This document shows, piece by piece, positions 9,479 through 17,535 of a stretch of DNA of 49,738 bases. Position 1 is the first letter of the stretch, and every line of letters starts with the position of its first letter. The stretch is from a virus. The stretch is from positions 1-49,738 of IMG/VR virus record IMGVR_UViG_3300031566_000066. The stretch is one strand, 5' to 3'. The position numbers were made by a program, and so were the translations under genes. The notes under the pieces are model-generated. The model saw only the letters and a program-made list of their open reading frames with translations, did no database searches and had not been told where the DNA came from.

Positions 9479-11554
9479 ATGGGGAGGGCTTTAGCGAAGG
9501 CTATGGCCCCCAACCCCAAACAAGCGCGGAAAGCGTACATCGTGACTCCAGGTCTACTGGACGCCACGTTTACGGTCTGGGCCGAAGATCCGATCGAAAA
9601 GGCTTGGATCGATACCTTTGCGTCTCGCGTCGCGTCTCGCCACTTGGGTGAGGCAGACGGCCACGACATCGGCATGTCCGCCGACCCGCTCCGTCCCGGT
9701 GGTGAGGGTCTGGACGAGGACGAGGACGAGGACGAGCAGGACGACGAGAAGGACGAGATGAACGAGGTGCCGATGCCCCAGGGGCACTCGGAGCTTCCCG
9801 GCGCGCTGTTGGCAAGTGTTAGCCGGCGCTTCATGGCGAAGGCAACCGGGCCGCGCACGGGGGACGGCTCCAGTGCGGGTCTTTTCATCCGGCTGCCCAA
9901 GAATCTGGCCATTCAATTTCCCGGTCTCGGGGAGAATGACGATTCCCCGAGCCACGTTACGTTTCTCTACATTGGCGACTACACAGACAAGGCCGAACAG
10001 GCTCGTTTGGTCGAGACGCTACGCGACTGTCTCCGTCGCTGGTGGCCCAAGTGCAAGGCGATCCTCGGCCCCTTGGAGTATTTCGACCACGCCGACAAGA
10101 ACCGTCGAGTTCCCCACGTGTCCGTCGATTTCGACAAAGACTTGTCGGGGTTCAAACAGCGGGTCATGCAGGAGCTACGAGATGAGGGCTTTGAGGTCGG
10201 TGACAAGTTTCCCGAATTCAAGCCTCACGTCACCCTCGCCTATCTCCCCGGTATGGACGGGGAGTGGGACAAGCACGTTCCAAGCGGCTCGTGGGACGTG
10301 ACGGAGATGGAGGTCTGGGGGCTGCCTCGCGTACACACGATCCCCATTGGCAAGGCGTCCAACCTCCGTGTGGCCTCCGTGTGGATCGAAGCCTCGGCGC
10401 ACCGACGGTCCATCGCGCTCATGCGCTTCCTGTCCAGGGTTGCGCAGAACCACGGTGTCGGCCAACACACCTACGTTGTGGGAGGCGCCGTCCGCAACTT
10501 CCTGATCGACAAGCCGATCAAGGATATCGACGTGGTGATCGATTCGGTCGCCGCAGGCAAGGATTCCGAATGGTTCGCCGATCAAGTAGCGCGGGCCATC
10601 CCGACGCAGACGAACCTGACCACGAATCAATACGGCGTCGCCATCCTGACGGTGAAGGGCGACTGGGAGTTGGACGGCGACAACTTGAAGGGCGAGGTGA
10701 TCGAGATCGCCAACGCTCGCAAGGAGAGCTATGGGGGCGCGGCGGGCAAGGGCTACAAGCCGTCTGAGGTCGAGCCCGCCACTATCGAGGAGGACGTGTA
10801 CCGACGTGAATTCACGTTCAACACGCTCCTGTGGAGGCTCATGGACCTCACCCACGGTCCTGAGAAGGCCGAGATCATCGACCTTACCGGCTGCGGGAAG
10901 CGGCATTTGGAGGAGGGCATTCTCCAGTGTCCGGCGGACCCCGACAAGGTGTTCTCCGACGACCCCACACGCATCCTTCGCGCGATCAAATTCACGGGCA
11001 AGTACGGCTTCAAGGTCCCCCCCGATCTGGCGAAGGCGATCAAACGGAACGCTCCGAAGATGAAGGGAATGCCTTACGAGGCGCTCATGTCGATCTTGGT
11101 CGATGCAATTCTGCCGGAGCCGACGGCTCGCAAATCCCTGAAGCAGATGAAGGAGCTTGGCATCCTCGACGTGCTGCACGACATGGTGCGGGAGCAGAAG
11201 TCGTTTTCCTCTGCCCTCGCTCGCGTGCTGGGCAAGGAGCGCCGTGTGGGGCTTCTTCTCGACTGGCTCGACCTGGGCCTCCCCGCCAAGACCTCGCTTT
11301 CGTTCCTGGCTCCGCGCGACCGCCAACGAGTCCGAGAGATCACGGTTCGGATGGAGTCGGACGAAGCCCAAGGGTTCTTCGACGCCCTTGTGAAGCCCCC
11401 CGTCAACAACGGGGAAGTCATCAGCAGGCTGAAGCTGGAAGGCCGTGACCGAGGGCGCATCATGCCCTTCGCTCGCTCCCTCATCCTCAACAAGCCTGAG
11501 CTTGCGTTCCACGGGTCAGCCCTGACAGCCCACGTGATCAAGGAGTGGTCGTGA
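9479..11554 (+). CDS. 2H phosphoesterase - CCA-adding-type nucleotidyltransferase fusion
   Basis: Two RNA-repair domains lie in one chain. Residues ~134-290 form a 2H phosphoesterase (2'-5' RNA ligase/cyclic phosphodiesterase fold), with HVTFLYIG (159-166) and HVTLAYL (250-256) giving the two HxT motifs. Residues ~325-600 match class II tRNA nucleotidyltransferase/poly(A) polymerase: GGAVRN (335-340), the metal-binding DIDVVID (349-355), RREFTFN, and DDPTRILRAIKF. The N-terminal ~110 residues contain an acidic run (Asp/Glu, ~78-95) and RVASRH/SRRFMA tags. The start is uncertain, because ATG 9503 would remove eight residues. The stop overlaps the next gene as GTGA. It may be virion-associated, acting on host tRNA during infection. 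Confidence 0.85.
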   Translation: MGRALAKAMAPNPKQARKAYIVTPGLLDATFTVWAEDPIEKAWIDTFASRVASRHLGEADGHDIGMSADPLRPGGEGLDEDEDEDEQDDEKDEMNEVPMPQGHSELPGALLASVSRRFMAKATGPRTGDGSSAGLFIRLPKNLAIQFPGLGENDDSPSHVTFLYIGDYTDKAEQARLVETLRDCLRRWWPKCKAILGPLEYFDHADKNRRVPHVSVDFDKDLSGFKQRVMQELRDEGFEVGDKFPEFKPHVTLAYLPGMDGEWDKHVPSGSWDVTEMEVWGLPRVHTIPIGKASNLRVASVWIEASAHRRSIALMRFLSRVAQNHGVGQHTYVVGGAVRNFLIDKPIKDIDVVIDSVAAGKDSEWFADQVARAIPTQTNLTTNQYGVAILTVKGDWELDGDNLKGEVIEIANARKESYGGAAGKGYKPSEVEPATIEEDVYRREFTFNTLLWRLMDLTHGPEKAEIIDLTGCGKRHLEEGILQCPADPDKVFSDDPTRILRAIKFTGKYGFKVPPDLAKAIKRNAPKMKGMPYEALMSILVDAILPEPTARKSLKQMKELGILDVLHDMVREQKSFSSALARVLGKERRVGLLLDWLDLGLPAKTSLSFLAPRDRQRVREITVRMESDEAQGFFDALVKPPVNNGEVISRLKLEGRDRGRIMPFARSLILNKPELAFHGSALTAHVIKEWS

Positions 11555-12888
11555 AGCCCTCTGTGACACGCGTCGCCTCGCTGCACGTCGCTGGCTATTT
11601 CAGCGTCGGCGATCTGATCTTCTTCGGCAAGTACAAGAACAAGCGGGGCCGCATCGTCTCGTTTGGACGCACGGAAAAGGGCAACCCTACGGTTGAGGTT
11701 GAGCCCATCCCCAAGGGTCGGAAGAAGAACAAGACCTTCGGTCTGTTCAAGATCTGGCACACCGACGTGGAGAAGCGTGGTTCGACGGACGCCGTGGTCA
11801 AGCTCGATGGTCAACAGTACAAGGTGCTCAGGACTGGGCGATCTTGGGAGGTGCGTGGCCCTAACGGGCGCACGGCCCACTTGTGGTTCACGACGGCGAC
11901 GCGTGCGACCACTGAGCATCACAATGCGGCTTACGTCGTTCTCGACCCCGGCGCAGACGCAGAGTCGCAAAGGTTCCCCATACGCTCGTTCTCGTTTACG
12001 ACAGCAAGAGGTGGCTGGGATTCGGATCGGGGGACGTGGTTCAAGGGTGCGTGTGAGCGCGTTGCCGCTCTCCACATGGCGAAGGAATGGGCGAGTGAGA
12101 AGCAGCGCAAAAAGTACCTGCAAGACCACCCCAAGGCTGACCCGAAGAGGCACACGGTCAAGGGTCCAGCGTCGAGCAAGGGTCGCGGAAAGAGCCTTGC
12201 GGACGCCGCCCTCGCCAAGATCCAAGGGGTCAAGAAGGCGCTCGCAGACGCGGTTCGGGCTGCCCCCGAGGAGACGCAGAAATTCCTGTTCGACAAGGAA
12301 CACCGTCAGAAGCGCACGAAGGAAACAGCGGAGGTGCTCAAGACGAAGGCACCCCAGGTGAAGAAATCACTTTGGGAGTCCCTCAAATCTGAGGCTGACT
12401 CCTTTCCGAAGGCGGGCCGCATCCTTTCGCGTTTGATCAAGGGCGGGAAGCTGGAGAAGGGCGACCTCAGAACCCTCTACGGAGTCTCGGTGTATGTCGC
12501 CGGGGGTATCGCAGGGGCGATGAGTGGGGGGCTCGTAGGGGCCGCGATATTCGGCGGGGCCAAGGCGCTCCTTCACAGTTTCTCGCTTCACGTCGGGATC
12601 AAGGCGTGCAGCGCCCTTTTTGACGAGGGGTTCTTGGGTGTTGAGGCAGCGGAAACAGTTGCCACCTTTGCGGGCGCCAATCTTCCGTTCACGACCGGAG
12701 ACATTCCCGGCTTCGGCAAGATTCTCGATGTGATCAAGGACGTGGTGTTGGCGGCCGACGACAAGGGCTCCAAGGACCCGGTTCGCAAATTCGTGGACGC
12801 GCTCTACGACCAGATCGTGAAAGACATGGAGAAGGGCTACAGCGACGCGGACATGCGAAGCATGCTTCAGGGAAAGGTGCCGGCATGA
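11551..12888 (+). CDS. hypothetical virion-module protein with KOW-like N-terminus and hydrophobic segment
   Basis: GTG 11551 is preferred over GTG 11545 because AAGGAG (11540-11545) lies five bases upstream and the start forms a GTGA overlap with the previous stop. The N-terminus has RVASLHVAGYF followed by a small beta segment (FSVGDLIFFGKYKNKRGRIV) resembling KOW/SH3-like folds. A second tag-like RVAALHMAKEW occurs near residue 169, before a basic linker. Residues ~312-350 are a Gly/Ala-rich hydrophobic stretch that could insert in membrane, so a role in DNA ejection is conceivable. No catalytic motif was seen. Confidence 0.7.
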   Translation: MKPSVTRVASLHVAGYFSVGDLIFFGKYKNKRGRIVSFGRTEKGNPTVEVEPIPKGRKKNKTFGLFKIWHTDVEKRGSTDAVVKLDGQQYKVLRTGRSWEVRGPNGRTAHLWFTTATRATTEHHNAAYVVLDPGADAESQRFPIRSFSFTTARGGWDSDRGTWFKGACERVAALHMAKEWASEKQRKKYLQDHPKADPKRHTVKGPASSKGRGKSLADAALAKIQGVKKALADAVRAAPEETQKFLFDKEHRQKRTKETAEVLKTKAPQVKKSLWESLKSEADSFPKAGRILSRLIKGGKLEKGDLRTLYGVSVYVAGGIAGAMSGGLVGAAIFGGAKALLHSFSLHVGIKACSALFDEGFLGVEAAETVATFAGANLPFTTGDIPGFGKILDVIKDVVLAADDKGSKDPVRKFVDALYDQIVKDMEKGYSDADMRSMLQGKVPA

Positions 12889-15800
12889 AAAGCGCATTGC
12901 ATATCGCGGCGTTGTATCGCGCCAAGTACAAGGACAAGAAGGTCGTCAAGGACTCGGACGGTAAGGACATGACCGTCTACGAGTACAGCGATCGACAGGT
13001 GTCGAGGCGCAACAACGACAAGGCCGATCGCGTGCAGAAGCTCCGGTCGATCCGGTCTGACCTCGTGAAGAAGGTCAAGAAGGACTACAAGGCCAAGGAT
13101 CTGAAAACGCGGCTCACCGCGCTGGCCGTCGGGCTCATCGACCACACCTACGAGCGAGTGGGTAACGACGAGAGCGCGAAGGAGGGCCACTTTGGTGTGA
13201 CGGGGTGGCTCGTCAAGCACGTCTCGTTCTCCGGGGGCAAGGCGACGGTCTCCTACGTCGGCAAGTCAGGGGTCAAGCAGACCAAGACGGTTTCGGACAG
13301 CAGCGCGGTCAAATTGCTGAAGGAAGCGGTCAAGGGCAAGAAGGGCTCCGATCCGATCTTCACCTGTGAGGATGGCGACTCGACGGTTTGCGTGGGCGCG
13401 GAGGAGGTCAATGCGTACCTCCCCAAAGGAATCACCGCCAAGGATTTGCGGGGTCTTCACGCCAACGAACAGATGCTCGACATGCTCAAAGCGCAGCGGA
13501 AGGGGCCACTCCCCTCCGACAAGAAGAAGCGCGAGAAGAAGCTCAAGGACGAGTTCAAGCGGGCACTGGAGGAGACGGCGAAGGCGGTGGGTCACGAGCC
13601 CAGCACGCTACGGAGCCAATACCTCGTCCCTGCATTGGAGGAGTCCTACATGAAGGACGGCACCGTGATCGACAAGCTCAACAAGGCTGCCAGCTTGATC
13701 GCCGAGTGGGCGCGGCTTGGGACCAAAAGCGACGCTGAGAAGCAGGATGAGGATGCCCAGGATCACGTTCGCAAGGAGCCGAAGAAGAAGCCCCCGCGCT
13801 ACGACCTTCGGGACAACCGCGTCCATGACTCCGATTCGGACTCGGATCCCGACATGAAGAACGAGAACGAGAAGGACCCCGACATGTCGCTCAACTACAA
13901 GCGAGTGGCACATCGGTTCCTGGCGTTCAAATCCCCGACGCCCGAGGGTGCGAAGAAGCTCCACGAGGACTACAAGCGCAAGAACCCCGGCACGTCTCAG
14001 ACCTGGGAGGACTTCTACGAAGAGGGCGAGGGCAAGGAGAAGAAGGACGACGACGAGCCCAAGGGTGACTCGGAGAAGGGTGAGGAAGAAGAGTCTGGGG
14101 GCCGCAAGAAGCTGGAGCAGGAGGTTGAAAGCCTCAAGATCAGGTTGGACGGGGAGAAGGATCTTTCCAAGCGCCCTGAGATCGAAAAACAGATCGCCGA
14201 GGCTGAAAAGAAGCTAGAGGGTGAGACGAAAAAGGAGCCCAAGGCCAAGGAGCCCGGGGAAACTGCTAAGGCCCAAGCCCCCAAACTGACCGAGGAGGTC
14301 GGCAAGGTATTCGATTCGACGCTCCAAGGTGGGCGCGTGCAGTTGCCCGCAGAGGTCAAGCGATACCTGCCAGCGGCCCTGGCGGCCATGAGCCCTCAAG
14401 AACAGGGGGTCTTTTTTGACGCGTCGAAGAAATGGGCGGAGTCGATGGCGAGCGCCGAGATCACTGGTCCCGACGCTATCGAAAAGGCCGAGCGATTCCT
14501 TGACGAGAACGCTGACTACCAGATCGAGAACGAAACGGATCCCGCCAAGCTGGCCGAGTACGTTGCCGAGCGGGTCCGTGCCGAGCATGTTCTCTCTGTA
14601 GAAAAAGACCGAGGGTCGAAGGCGAAGAAGGCGATCAGCAAGTCGATCGACGCGATTCAGAAGAAGCTCCGAGAGGACACGAAGGACGCGCGCTATCGCA
14701 TCCCCTCGGACCTACGTCGAGCCCTTGACGAGCAGATGGCAGGCATGACTGCGAAGGAGGTTTCAACCTTCTCCGAGGCGGTCCTCAAGGCACTGGGCGG
14801 GGGCGAGCAAAAATACAACGACAGCGAGGAGTCGGTTGAACAGGCCCGTGGGGACATTTCCGACTTTTACGAGAATCTCGATGACCTGACTACGCCCGGT
14901 GCCTCCGACGACGTAGCCATTGAAAATCTGGCGCAGAGCGTGGCTGACATGCTCGCAGCGAAGCGGGTTGTCGAGCGGTACGAGGGCAAGGGCAAGGACC
15001 GTAAGAAGGCGCTCCGAAAGGTCAAACAGGCACTCGCCAAAGCAAGCGGCAAGCTCGTCTCAGAGCTTCCCAGGGACGTTGTACAGAAGGTCGAGGGCGC
15101 CCTCGCAGCGATGGACCCTGACGAGGTGTTGGCGGTCCAGCAGGCGATTGGGGTCGAGGCTGACAAGCTCAAGCGAGTCCTCGCGGAGAACCCCGATGAC
15201 TCTAGTGTCATCGCGGCAGCCGTGGCTGCGATCCAGTCAAAGGAAATCACGAGCCAGGACCCGTGGCAGATCGCCGAACAGGCGGCACTGCAAATCTTGG
15301 CAGCTACGATCATTGCGAACCCACTCAATGTGGGGGGACAAGAGGTCAACAACGATCCCAAATCGCCAACGGATCTGGATGCCCGGGGCATGGCCGCCTT
15401 TGAAAAATTCAAAGCCCTTCCACCCGAGCTTCGGGAAGGTGCAGCCAAGACGCTTTCCGAAAAGCTCAAGACGGCGAAGAGGGGCTCACCCGAAGCTCAG
15501 GAATTGAATCGAATCCTCGACGGGCTCGCGTTGGCTGCCTGGACGGACCCTGAATCCGAAACCATCGCCAAGATCCCTGGGAGGGATGTGAGCAAGGGGT
15601 TTGTCGAGTTGGCGAAGCACTTGGTCGCCGACGGTCAAACACACCTGCTCCTCGGCCCTGTGCAGAACCTCTACTCCACCGAAGGCATCAGCAAGATGAC
15701 CGAGGCGTTGCAGAGCATGGACGACGAGTCGTTGATCCGAGCAACGCAAGAGACTCAGCCTGAGCTTGCCAAGGCACTCAAGGACACCATCGAGGGCGGC

Positions 15801-16964
15801 GACGGCACCGAGTACATGACCGGGGACAAGAAGGAAATCCTTCGTGACCTCATGGTTCAGATCGCCGTGGACGACATGGTGATCGTGGACAAACTCATGC
15901 GCGAGGCGATGGAGGCGGAGGCCGGACCCCAGGAAGAGTACGTCGAAGAAGAGGTCGAAGAAGAGGTCGATGGCAAGAAGGTCAAGAAGAAGAAGCTCGT
16001 CCCGAAGCCCCCGAAGGGCGACGTGGAGGACGACATTCTCATGGGCCGCGACTCAAAAATTCCAGAACACCGCGACCTTTGGGCCAACGAGGCCCGGAAG
16101 ATCGGCAAGAAAAAGAAGGACAAGGGATTTCTCGATCTACTCAAGGGATTTCTCGGAGTATCCCTCTTCGACAAAAAGAAGAAAACGGCCGGTCAAAACT
16201 CCAACTTTGGAAGTTTCGGAGTATCCGACGGCGAATTTGCCGTCGAAATGCGGAAGGCAAACCTTCGGCAGTACCTTGAGTTCTTGGAGGAGAAGGTTGG
16301 GGACCTCCCAAATTCCCCGATGATCCTCGCAATTCGCCGGTTTATTGAAACTGGCAACCCTGATTTCCTGAATTCGGAGCCCGCGGAGGGCGAGTTTGGG
16401 ACCGAAGCCGATAATTTGGGGAAAAAATCGGCCTTCAAATTTCAATCATCCCCCTATACCACGACACGTTTAAGTGCAGAGCGACCCGCCTGCGCTGGAC
16501 TTCCCGTCGCGCCGTCAAGGAGAAAACCAATGTCTGAAGCTCTGAAGCAGGCCAAGCTGCTCACCGACCATTTTGATAACCTCGCAACCCTCGTTCAGAA
16601 AAACGCAGGGACGCTCCTGATTCCCGAGAAGATCGCTATGGATTTCGCCAAGCGGTGCGATCTGATCTCCGACCACCTGGAAAAGCACGCCGGTCAGTGG
16701 ACGATGGACCCCAAGGGGAATTTCAACGTCGGCCCCTCGCAGCCGTTCAACCCCGCCGAGATCGGCGAGCAGGATGCAACGCCTCCGAAGACCGAAGGAG
16801 ACGAGCCCTACATGAAGAAGAACTTCATTCAGGAGGAGTTTGACGAGCTTCGTGAGGTCCAGCAGACCGGCGGATTCAGCAACGCCAAGGCCGCGTCGAA
16901 GGTGCAAGCAAGCATCGCTCGTATGGCTGCCCGCATCGCTGAGCTTGAAGCCGCTGCCGAATAG
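12885..16964 (+). CDS. type IB topoisomerase fused to a long helical virion-module protein
   Basis: Residues ~1-275 form a type IB DNA topoisomerase that relaxes supercoils through a 3'-phosphotyrosine. All five catalytic residues are visible in family order: R91 (ERVGND), K127 (GKSG), R189 (TAKDLR), H237 and Y246 with the exact H-x8-Y spacing. After an acidic linker comes RVAHRFLAF (340-348), then coiled coil (~400-450). Several related helical units follow, with LPAEVKRYLPAALAAMS, IPSDLRRALDEQMAGMT and LPRDVVQKVEGALAAMD. The last 144 residues have their own ribosome-binding site (see 16530) and may be a separate protein. The gene overlaps the upstream one by four bases (ATGA). Confidence 0.85.
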   Translation: MKSALHIAALYRAKYKDKKVVKDSDGKDMTVYEYSDRQVSRRNNDKADRVQKLRSIRSDLVKKVKKDYKAKDLKTRLTALAVGLIDHTYERVGNDESAKEGHFGVTGWLVKHVSFSGGKATVSYVGKSGVKQTKTVSDSSAVKLLKEAVKGKKGSDPIFTCEDGDSTVCVGAEEVNAYLPKGITAKDLRGLHANEQMLDMLKAQRKGPLPSDKKKREKKLKDEFKRALEETAKAVGHEPSTLRSQYLVPALEESYMKDGTVIDKLNKAASLIAEWARLGTKSDAEKQDEDAQDHVRKEPKKKPPRYDLRDNRVHDSDSDSDPDMKNENEKDPDMSLNYKRVAHRFLAFKSPTPEGAKKLHEDYKRKNPGTSQTWEDFYEEGEGKEKKDDDEPKGDSEKGEEEESGGRKKLEQEVESLKIRLDGEKDLSKRPEIEKQIAEAEKKLEGETKKEPKAKEPGETAKAQAPKLTEEVGKVFDSTLQGGRVQLPAEVKRYLPAALAAMSPQEQGVFFDASKKWAESMASAEITGPDAIEKAERFLDENADYQIENETDPAKLAEYVAERVRAEHVLSVEKDRGSKAKKAISKSIDAIQKKLREDTKDARYRIPSDLRRALDEQMAGMTAKEVSTFSEAVLKALGGGEQKYNDSEESVEQARGDISDFYENLDDLTTPGASDDVAIENLAQSVADMLAAKRVVERYEGKGKDRKKALRKVKQALAKASGKLVSELPRDVVQKVEGALAAMDPDEVLAVQQAIGVEADKLKRVLAENPDDSSVIAAAVAAIQSKEITSQDPWQIAEQAALQILAATIIANPLNVGGQEVNNDPKSPTDLDARGMAAFEKFKALPPELREGAAKTLSEKLKTAKRGSPEAQELNRILDGLALAAWTDPESETIAKIPGRDVSKGFVELAKHLVADGQTHLLLGPVQNLYSTEGISKMTEALQSMDDESLIRATQETQPELAKALKDTIEGGDGTEYMTGDKKEILRDLMVQIAVDDMVIVDKLMREAMEAEAGPQEEYVEEEVEEEVDGKKVKKKKLVPKPPKGDVEDDILMGRDSKIPEHRDLWANEARKIGKKKKDKGFLDLLKGFLGVSLFDKKKKTAGQNSNFGSFGVSDGEFAVEMRKANLRQYLEFLEEKVGDLPNSPMILAIRRFIETGNPDFLNSEPAEGEFGTEADNLGKKSAFKFQSSPYTTTRLSAERPACAGLPVAPSRRKPMSEALKQAKLLTDHFDNLATLVQKNAGTLLIPEKIAMDFAKRCDLISDHLEKHAGQWTMDPKGNFNVGPSQPFNPAEIGEQDATPPKTEGDEPYMKKNFIQEEFDELREVQQTGGFSNAKAASKVQASIARMAARIAELEAAAE
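16422..16427 (+). other. A6 run, possible frameshift site or sequencing indel
   Basis: A run of six A residues lies near the end of the topoisomerase-fusion frame. Losing one A would shift reading to a frame that stops at TAA about 45 bases later, before the promoter-like and ribosome-binding signals of the next unit. As given, the frame continues through a stretch of atypical sequence. Confidence 0.3.
16530..16964 (+). CDS. probable separate 144-residue protein starting inside the large frame
   Basis: ATG 16530 is preceded by AGGAG (16518-16522) at seven bases, a better ribosome-binding site than most genes here. The ~30 codons just upstream (about 16440-16529) read as low-quality protein (Thr, Pro, Cys, Arg) and include TATACC at 16456, like an intergenic promoter. 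The 144 residues form an N-terminal helical segment with two cysteine-free amphipathic helices and a C-terminal Ala-rich helix. It is in frame with the 12885 gene, so it is either an internal start or a distinct gene whose upstream neighbour lost its stop. The function is unknown. Confidence 0.6.
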   Translation: MSEALKQAKLLTDHFDNLATLVQKNAGTLLIPEKIAMDFAKRCDLISDHLEKHAGQWTMDPKGNFNVGPSQPFNPAEIGEQDATPPKTEGDEPYMKKNFIQEEFDELREVQQTGGFSNAKAASKVQASIARMAARIAELEAAAE

Positions 16965-16971
16965 GTCGCAG

Positions 16972-17535
16972 ATGCAGCACGACGCCGCCACGCGCTATCA
17001 GGAGCTTTCCTCCGAGTATTCGGTGGGAGATACCGTCCAATTGTTGGAAGGTTCCCTCACCGATATCGGACGCGTGGTGGCTGTTTGGCCCGCAATCGGC
17101 ATGGTGGACGTTCATCTCGGAGGGGACACCACTCGGTTCCCCGTCGAGGATTTGCTCCGGCTCAACCCGGAGCAGTCTGACGCCATCCCGCCAGCAGTCG
17201 AATTCAATGAGATCCCCGGAGGCCAGGGCACTGCCCCGGTTTCGGGCGGGCCCATCACGGGTCCCAGCCCTCTCCCACGAGTTGCCTCTGAGCACCGCGT
17301 GGCTGAGGCGTTCGTGAAGAAATCGATCTACTGGGCAAGCCGCGACCGTCAGTACCGCGCGACCAAGGGTGAGGCAGATTCGGGCGAATTCGGTTGCCCC
17401 AGGTGCCGTGAAGCCTCCCTCGCACCGACCGTTTACAAGCGTCGAGAAGGCAAGAGCGCGAAGCTCATGTGCTGCCCCTCGTGCCTGTTCACGATCAAGC
17501 GTGAGGATTTCTTGCCTGTGGAGGGAGTGGCCTAA
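16972..17535 (+). CDS. KOW-like and zinc-ribbon hypothetical protein
   Basis: This is a 187-residue protein starting at ATG 16972. Residues 15-65 (YSVGDTVQLLEGSLTDIGRV) resemble a small KOW/SH3-like beta domain. A Pro/Gly-rich linker follows, then RVASEHRVAEAFVKK (103-117), a tag-like motif shared with neighbouring virion-module proteins. The C-terminus has two CxxC pairs (CPRC and CPSC), a likely zinc ribbon. It overlaps the protease start by one base (TAATG), indicating cotranscription with the head genes. Confidence 0.7.
   Translation: MQHDAATRYQELSSEYSVGDTVQLLEGSLTDIGRVVAVWPAIGMVDVHLGGDTTRFPVEDLLRLNPEQSDAIPPAVEFNEIPGGQGTAPVSGGPITGPSPLPRVASEHRVAEAFVKKSIYWASRDRQYRATKGEADSGEFGCPRCREASLAPTVYKRREGKSAKLMCCPSCLFTIKREDFLPVEGVA

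Noticed and set aside
9714-9760. Acidic triplet run as a separate regulatory repeat
   Set aside because: It simply encodes an acidic linker in the phosphoesterase fusion protein.
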